The notes beneath the pieces are model-generated. The model was not told the DNA's origin, ran no database searches, and was given only the letters and a program-made list of their open reading frames with translations. Shown here in pieces: positions 58,536 through 64,000 of a stretch of 64,000 nucleotides of DNA. The translations under genes and the position numbers were made by a program. Numbering within the stretch: the stretch's first letter is position 1; every line of letters starts with the position of its first letter. The stretch is from Epinephelus fuscoguttatus (taxonomy: Eukaryota > Chordata > Actinopteri > Perciformes > Serranidae): positions 17,811,207 through 17,875,206 of the forward strand of contig NC_064769.1 of the NCBI RefSeq assembly GCF_011397635.1. Reading direction: 5' to 3'.

Positions 58536-59833
58536 CTGACTGACTCCTGTCATTTTTTTGACTCAAAATCCTTTGATTTAATCCATCTAACCTCAAGTAG
58601 CCCTTTCAGGGTTCCCACGGTCATGAATAACTGGAAATGTTATGAAATTCCAGGCCTGGATATAGTTTGGAATTAACAGAATGTTTGGGAAAGTTTTGAA
58701 TAGACATTGTTTTGGCTATTATGTTGATAAAAATCTAATGTCAAACATCACACGAAATACATTCGACAGGAGAGGACTGGAGGAAGATGATGGTGATTAA
58801 CCCAAATTTTTTAAGGTACAGCCTATGCTCAGGTTCAGGGAAGGTTCCAATGTAATTATAAGACATGTCCATAAAACAATTCATTGCCAACAAGAAATAA
58901 ATGCATAGAGGTGTGTCAAAAATATAATTCAAACACATGTCAAATTGCATTGATATCTCCTATGTCCTGTGAGTGAATAAAGTAAAGAAGAGTTAGCAGT
59001 TTGCTTATCCGCAGGTACATGGGATGTGTGTGGTAAATAATGTATGTCTTAAAATCTACTTAAAATGATTAAAATGAGGTAAAAAATAGAGAAAAACACA
59101 ATCAAATTTTTTTTTAGATTTATTAGTTAATATACGTGGGAACCCTGCCTTTTGCACAGTCCTGGTATGATATCATTTGTGAAGCCTTACAAAAAGCCCC
59201 CTTGAGTGCTTGAAGAGAAATTAACCTCAAGCACTTGAGAGTGAAAATGTCACCCCACCCAAACATGTGACAAAGCTGAGATATTGATCTGGAAGATCAT
59301 CACACAGCGGTGTGAGAGGCATCTCAGGCAGTTGGCCTGAATTATTGACAGGATGTTATGTCATCAAAAATAGGAGTGTTGCCCAAAGCTTTAAACGCTG
59401 GGGCAGGTTTAGTTTACAGAATGGGTTTGATTGTTTTAGTTAAGTTCTTTATTGCTTAAAACTATTTAGTTTTAGTTTCAGTATTAGTTTTAGGTATTTT
59501 TCTATTGTGATATGAGGGTATTTCTCAGGGGCAAAGTTCAAAATAGGTGTATGCACCCATGCCCTCCTGCTTTGAGTGTTGTCAAATTTAACCAATTTGA
59601 CAAAGACTAAAACTAAAGACGTTTAAGTTTTAATTTTTTCTACAGTCTTTATTTTTATCTCACTTATCTACAACATTTTTTCACTTATCAGAAGGTAATT
59701 TATTCTTCAAATTTTTATCTGAAGCACAGATCTAAAACAGAACAGAAACTATCCTTATGTTGTTGCCATACTTACTGTATAACCCACTTCACACCCAGAG
59801 GTCATGAACAGTATCATCAGGTCTTGATTGGTC
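58536..59833. other. interval between convergent wbp1 and lman2l
   Basis: AT-rich, no exon recognised. 59430-59720 is T-rich with repeated tagtttta/ttttat words. Minus-strand AATAAA words occur at about 59446 and 59648. Confidence 0.55.
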
Positions 59834-61273
59834 TTTAATGAGTCAATACAAATAGTCCAGGACAAAGACACAAGACAGGAATGGATCAAAATAAATCACT
59901 GGATGTATACATGAGGCACAGGTATTCATACAAAACAGACAGAATATAAATAAGGTGGAGTGGTTGTCAAAGTGGCTACAGGAAATGAGGAAGCCCTCAC
60001 TCATTGCACAACTGAAAGCAACGCACCACATAAAAGATACATGATGCTGACATGACGCCTGCGACTGTTTCCAGAACATATAGGAGAAGACGGGGGTGGC
60101 GCCAACAGCTGGTCAACACCTCCATCCAGAGGAGGCAACCTGAGGGCAAACCAGCATGTTGGTTCAGTTCACTGCAAAGGCATGTACGACACAGCAACAC
60201 AGAGGTGGTGTTTTTACATACAACAAAATCATTTTAGTTATAAATGTGCAAAGAAAAAGTGTCAGCAGTGGGAAAGTAGTCACAATAAACGAGTGGTTGT
60301 TAAAATTCTCTTCAGTGCAGAGTCCATTTCTGACATTTAAACGCATCTATTTTAAATATATTTAAAAGGATTTGCTCTAAACTGATCACAAAACTTCCAT
60401 TCTTTCAAACACACACATAATATCTGGATACATGAAAGCTAATTTTGTCAAAGATAAAAATTTAAATCAAACGTTTCCCTGAAGCACCCTAATCTTTGCC
60501 ACATGCATCAATGAGACGGGTCAGTTTCCATAAGCTTTACATGATCAGCACACAAAAAAGGTCAAGCAGAAATGAAAAACAAAGAACAGCATTACCCTAG
60601 ACGATTCATAAAAATAACCTAAACTAATGCCATGCATACTACAACAGAATGAGAATTTACAGCATACTATATAGCATACACCCAGAGTCAAAATGATTGA
60701 GTACAAAGCACAGAGATGCTTTTTCTAATGCAAAGAAGAGGAGAGATGCATCCTTCGTTAGCAAGGAGCTACAGTAAGGATAGCATCCTTAGTTTTTAGT
60801 GCTATTTGGCTAATGCTCCGAGTCATACTGCAGAGTAGGAACACATTGGATATTTACATATTGTGTTTCTCAAAGCCATAAAATCATCAGACAACTGAAA
60901 TTAGTTAAAAAAAAAAGTGACAAAAAACAAAACAAAAACAAAAACAAAAACAAAACAAAAAAAAACCACGTAGCTGCTCATATGGTGTCATTCTGCACGT
61001 GTGCTGTGTCACAAGTACAGAGGTGGGGATGGTAAGGCCCAGTTGGTGTGTGTCAGGCAGGGGCTGCTTCATGACTTCCAATGATAAAGTTGGATGATGG
61101 CTTTTTGCAGCAGGTGATACATCTACCTCTGTCTCCTGTCAAAATAATGTTGTCCTCAGGATTAAACAACCTGCTGCGTTCAAAGCAGTGTTTCACTTCC
61201 GTCTCAGTGCGTTTGGGTCCACGGACTGCAGTAGTCATCACAATCACCACCTCTGTCGTTTTTCGAGTCTTTC
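59834..61273 (-). other. lman2l: lman2l 3' UTR region, extent uncertain
   Basis: Runs from the lman2l stop to a minus-strand ATTAAA (59839-59834), a common variant polyadenylation signal; this end is a guess. Contains an (A/C)-rich tract at 60905-60967 (aaaaac units). No coding exon. Confidence 0.4.
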
Positions 61274-61416
61274 TCAGTAGAAGCGCTTGCGCCGGCTCTC
61301 GTTCCAGTGGCTGTAGACCACCAGGCCGATTACGATGAGGAAGATGCAACCCAGCATAGAGAAGAGCACGGTGAAGAAAATAGCTATTCCACTCATCCCT
61401 TCTTCAGTCTGACCCA
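61274..61416 (-). CDS. lman2l: lman2l last exon, membrane helix and KRFY tail
   Basis: 143 nt with acceptor gtttcag, stop TGA at 61276-61274. It encodes GQTEEGMSGIAIFFTVLFSM, LGCIFLIVIGLVVYSHWN and ESRRKRFY. The C-terminal FY and upstream basic residues are the family's ER-exit and retrieval signals. Confidence 0.93.
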
Positions 61417-62389
61417 CTGAAACAGAGGACGACAGTCAGAGAGTAAAAGGAGTGAAAGAAAATGAGTTGAGAAATAAAAAGGAGGGATGGAGAGATGGGA
61501 ATTGAATGTGATAAAAGATAAAGGAAGAGTGACAAGACATAGTTGCTTTAGAACCACACATTTGCGTAGACAACGGGCTGCATCATGTTCTCCTACTTTT
61601 AAATTAACTACGTGTGTTACCTCAGGATTCCACTAGAGGGCACACCAGAGCACTTGAACCATATCATCTTTGCCATAACTTCCAGGAAGAAACCCCCCAC
61701 CTCAGGTACATGAAATGAAATGGCGCTGAGTAAACACTGCTCAACTGATTCGTTTTTAGCCACTGAAAAAAAAAGGGCCACCTTGAAAAATCAAATTCAG
61801 TTTCAGTGTACGATACATTTAGAATATTTCCACTGCTTTGCCTTTCTGATGGGGAACCGAAGCAGTTATCTTAAAGCCAGTCATTTTAGGAAACAGGAAC
61901 TGCTGGTCTACCGCTGCCCCAATCAGTTAGTGTGTAACATAAAGTGGTGAAAATATTCCAAATATAGTGTTCACTTACACTGATATTGATTCTTGAAGTT
62001 TGGCTTTTTATGTGGCTAAAATGCGTTTTGTAGCGGCCCCCGTCTGCACAATAAGATGGACGAGGTCACAGGGACCTGAACTTTGATCTCTGACCACCAA
62101 CATCTAATCAGTTCATCCTTGAGCCCTAGTAGACAGTTTTAAAAGTGAGAGCGGCGCCATTGTAGATGGTATATATCAATCACATTGTGACAATGTCGAG
62201 TACGTTTCTCTCGTTCTGCTAACACTACTCCCTACTATTCATTTGCATATTGCATCTTGCAGAAGGGTCGTGTCACTTTCTGAAGACGTGCACAACCAAT
62301 GTTTGAAATGGACACAGGAAACCATGGACACCATGTGCACACGTACAGGCAGTTAAACACAAGTATATCTCTGGCTTAACTCCACAATA

Positions 62390-62434
<45 letters not shown>

Positions 62435-63229
62435 TTACGTCTAAGGAGCTCAAAGTTATCCACACTGGGTATGGTTATCTCCTCCTCCTCCTCTTCTTCC
62501 TGTTGACTCCGCAACACCGTCAGCTGGTAGAGTTTCAGGGAAATTATATCATGGTTGTCTGTAAATTGAGAATCAGAATATATGTTGGTCAGAAGTGATT
62601 ATATTTGATTAAAGGGGCCTCACAATTTAGCTGCAAGTGTTTAGCAAGAAACCCCCCCCCACTGCAAATCTAACTGTGTAACCATTTGCTATCAATTCAT
62701 TTATTTCCTTTAATGTATAGACAATTTAAATATCAAACTCCCAAAATGCAGTTGGCTTCAAGCCCGCCTGCTGCCTGTCTACATAGAAAACAATGTATTT
62801 GAGGGTGCAAAAAAATGTTTATGTATCTGTCATGGCATTACAAGCTACAGTATATTCATCACTTGTCAGTAAATGTCTGTCTTACAAAATGCAAGGCTTT
62901 GTCCGTCTCTCCTAAATCACTGATGCAAACACAGCCAAGCAGGAGCAGAAAATACTCTTCAAGGAGCCGTTTAAGCCAGGAGCTCTAACAATATTTTTTT
63001 TTACCTTATAAAATAGGCAGACTTTGAAACTAGGGGGAAATAAAGTACTGTGAAACTGGGCACAGTAAATCACCATTACTGGGGGAGCTGTTTAAAGCAG
63101 CAAAAGCTGTTTACCTGAGAGGTCTCCAGTGATGGCTGAAGCTCCAAAATAATAGCCTTTGGGAAGCCGCACTCCAGGTATGTCCAGGCAGTCCCTCCAC
63201 TCATGTTGCCCGTCGATGTCTATCATTAC
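61274..63229 (-). CDS. lman2l: lman2l, VIP36-like L-type lectin, C-terminal part only
   Basis: Type I membrane lectin of the early secretory pathway that binds high-mannose glycans and helps export glycoproteins. Three exons (63229-63115, 62558-62439, 61416-61274) join in frame and give the last 125 residues; the rest of the gene is outside the window. Visible: the end of the lectin domain (MIDIDGQHEWRDCLDIPGV, LPKGYYFGASAITGDLS), NHDIISLKLYQLTV, an acidic stalk (QQEEEEEEI), TIPSVDNFELL, one membrane helix (GIAIFFTVLFSMLGCIFLIV) and the cytoplasmic tail ending RRKRFY. IPSVDNFEL and the KRFY end match LMAN2L rather than LMAN2 or LMAN1. Confidence 0.92.
61417..62392 (-). other. lman2l: lman2l last intron
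   Basis: About 1 kb with no further exon or recognised mobile element. Confidence 0.65.
62393..62433. repeat. (GT)20 microsatellite at an lman2l splice donor
   Basis: On the minus strand this is an (AC)n run starting right after the donor gtaagac, i.e. in the first 50 bases of the intron. Confidence 0.95.
62439..62558 (-). CDS. lman2l: lman2l exon, stalk
   Basis: 120 nt with acceptor tttacag and donor gtaaga. It encodes NHDIISLKLYQLTVLRSQ, a run of six glutamates after QQ, then ITIPSVDNFELLR. The donor abuts a GT microsatellite (62393-62433) in the intron. Confidence 0.92.
62559..63114 (-). other. lman2l: lman2l intron
   Basis: About 0.55 kb, AT-rich, with a poly-C run (62653-62660). Nothing else noted. 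Confidence 0.65.
63115..63229 (-). CDS. lman2l: lman2l exon, end of lectin domain
   Basis: 115 nt with acceptor tcttcag and donor gtaaac. It encodes VMIDIDGQHEWRDCLDIPGV, RLPKGYYFGASAITGDLS. The cysteine of EWRDC is one of the conserved disulfide pair of L-type lectins. Begins in phase 0. Confidence 0.93.
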
Positions 63230-64000
63230 CTGAAGAACAGAGGCAATGCAGTGACTTATAGAGGGTTATCTCAGTTTTGTTCACAAAAGCAGGTTTACTG
63301 AGTTATCTAAATGACTTTCTTTGGCAAAATGTAGAATCAGCTATAATCGTGGAGATCAACTTCATATAGACGTGTTCTGAGTTTCACTCAATTTCTTGGA
63401 TCAGACCCTGGACAATGGGGCTGCAATTTAGAAATACTCTGCTCTCTACACTCTCAAGTTTAGTCCTTAGTTCCCATTCCTGCTCCTGTGATCACATCAC
63501 CACTGTCCTAAGTACTTAAGTGTGTTTTATGATCAATAGTTCAGTAGAAATGAACACACAACTCAATGCTGCATTTTAGATGACAAAGTCAGCTGTTTTT
63601 TCTTGACTGACAAAGACATGTAATAACTTTTGGTATGTATCTAAGAGGCTGAAAAAACTCCATCTTAGTTTTACTCTTTGCTCCTTTGGAAAGACTTTGA
63701 CAATCAACAACATTTGTTTCTCTCTGTGTAACTCCCACACCATTCTCAATAATTGCCCTGTACCTGCCTGTACCTGCATTAATGGAGCCTCCAACTGTTA
63801 TTATTCTGGTCTGTTCGTGTCTGTGCTTGTAATAAGAAGCTATTTTCCAGTGTAACCTTTAAAAGGGCGTTGTACGCATGTTCTGCCAACTTAAATGACT
63901 ATTAGTAGGTCACATCAGCCCATCCAGTATATGCTAACAACAGGGGGGACAGTTATGGACATGAGGAAGTGTCCATGTATGTTGAGCAGTGTTGTTATTG
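63230..64000 (-). other. lman2l: lman2l intron running off the window
   Basis: No lectin-domain exon could be recognised in these 770 bases, so the next upstream exon must lie beyond the window. Confidence 0.6.

Overview
The window is vertebrate nuclear DNA, almost certainly from a ray-finned (teleost) fish. Genes are split by GT-AG introns, CA/GT microsatellites are frequent, and several interspersed repeats are of types common in teleost genomes. I cannot name the species. The long open frames are mostly shadows of repeats; the real genes had to be assembled exon by exon from splice sites and protein-family matches.

Four genes are supported. (1) pax8 on the minus strand, 11 coding exons between 14025 and 3928, giving a complete 465-residue protein. 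A probable non-coding first exon ends at 16861. (2) arl3 on the minus strand, six coding exons between 48817 and 41257, giving exactly 182 residues, the usual ARL3 length. (3) wbp1 on the plus strand, four coding exons 50056-53122, giving 292 residues. (4) lman2l on the minus strand, of which only the last three coding exons (63229-61274) lie in the window; the rest lies beyond position 64000. arl3 and wbp1 are divergent, about 1.2 kb apart. wbp1 and lman2l are convergent. The pax8-arl3 interval (about 17.4-40.9 kb) has no gene I can support. It holds repeats plus non-repetitive blocks that could be regulatory elements of pax8.

The most unusual structure is in arl3 intron 5. A block of about 1.99 kb is repeated head-to-tail (42333-44326 and 44327-46315) and is nearly identical between copies. 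It carries the 3' 119 bases of exon 5 with its donor site, so a headless pseudo-exon sits in the intron. Each copy also holds a foldback element with nested inverted repeats and a Helitron-like 3' end. The left breakpoint lies inside the terminal repeat of another small transposon. Traces of an older, more diverged copy lie at 41485-41648. The arl3/wbp1 divergent promoter has an exact match to the RFX X-box consensus next to a palindromic CRE, which fits the ciliary role of ARL3. pax8 has a NAGNAG acceptor predicted to add or drop one alanine, a CTG-repeat-encoded serine run, and a diverged remnant homeodomain.

The genes have separate jobs: thyroid/kidney/otic transcription (pax8), lipidated cargo release in cilia (arl3), a WW-domain-binding membrane protein (wbp1) and a cargo lectin of the early secretory pathway (lman2l). 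Nothing suggests an operon-like or functional cluster, and I found no wholly new gene system.
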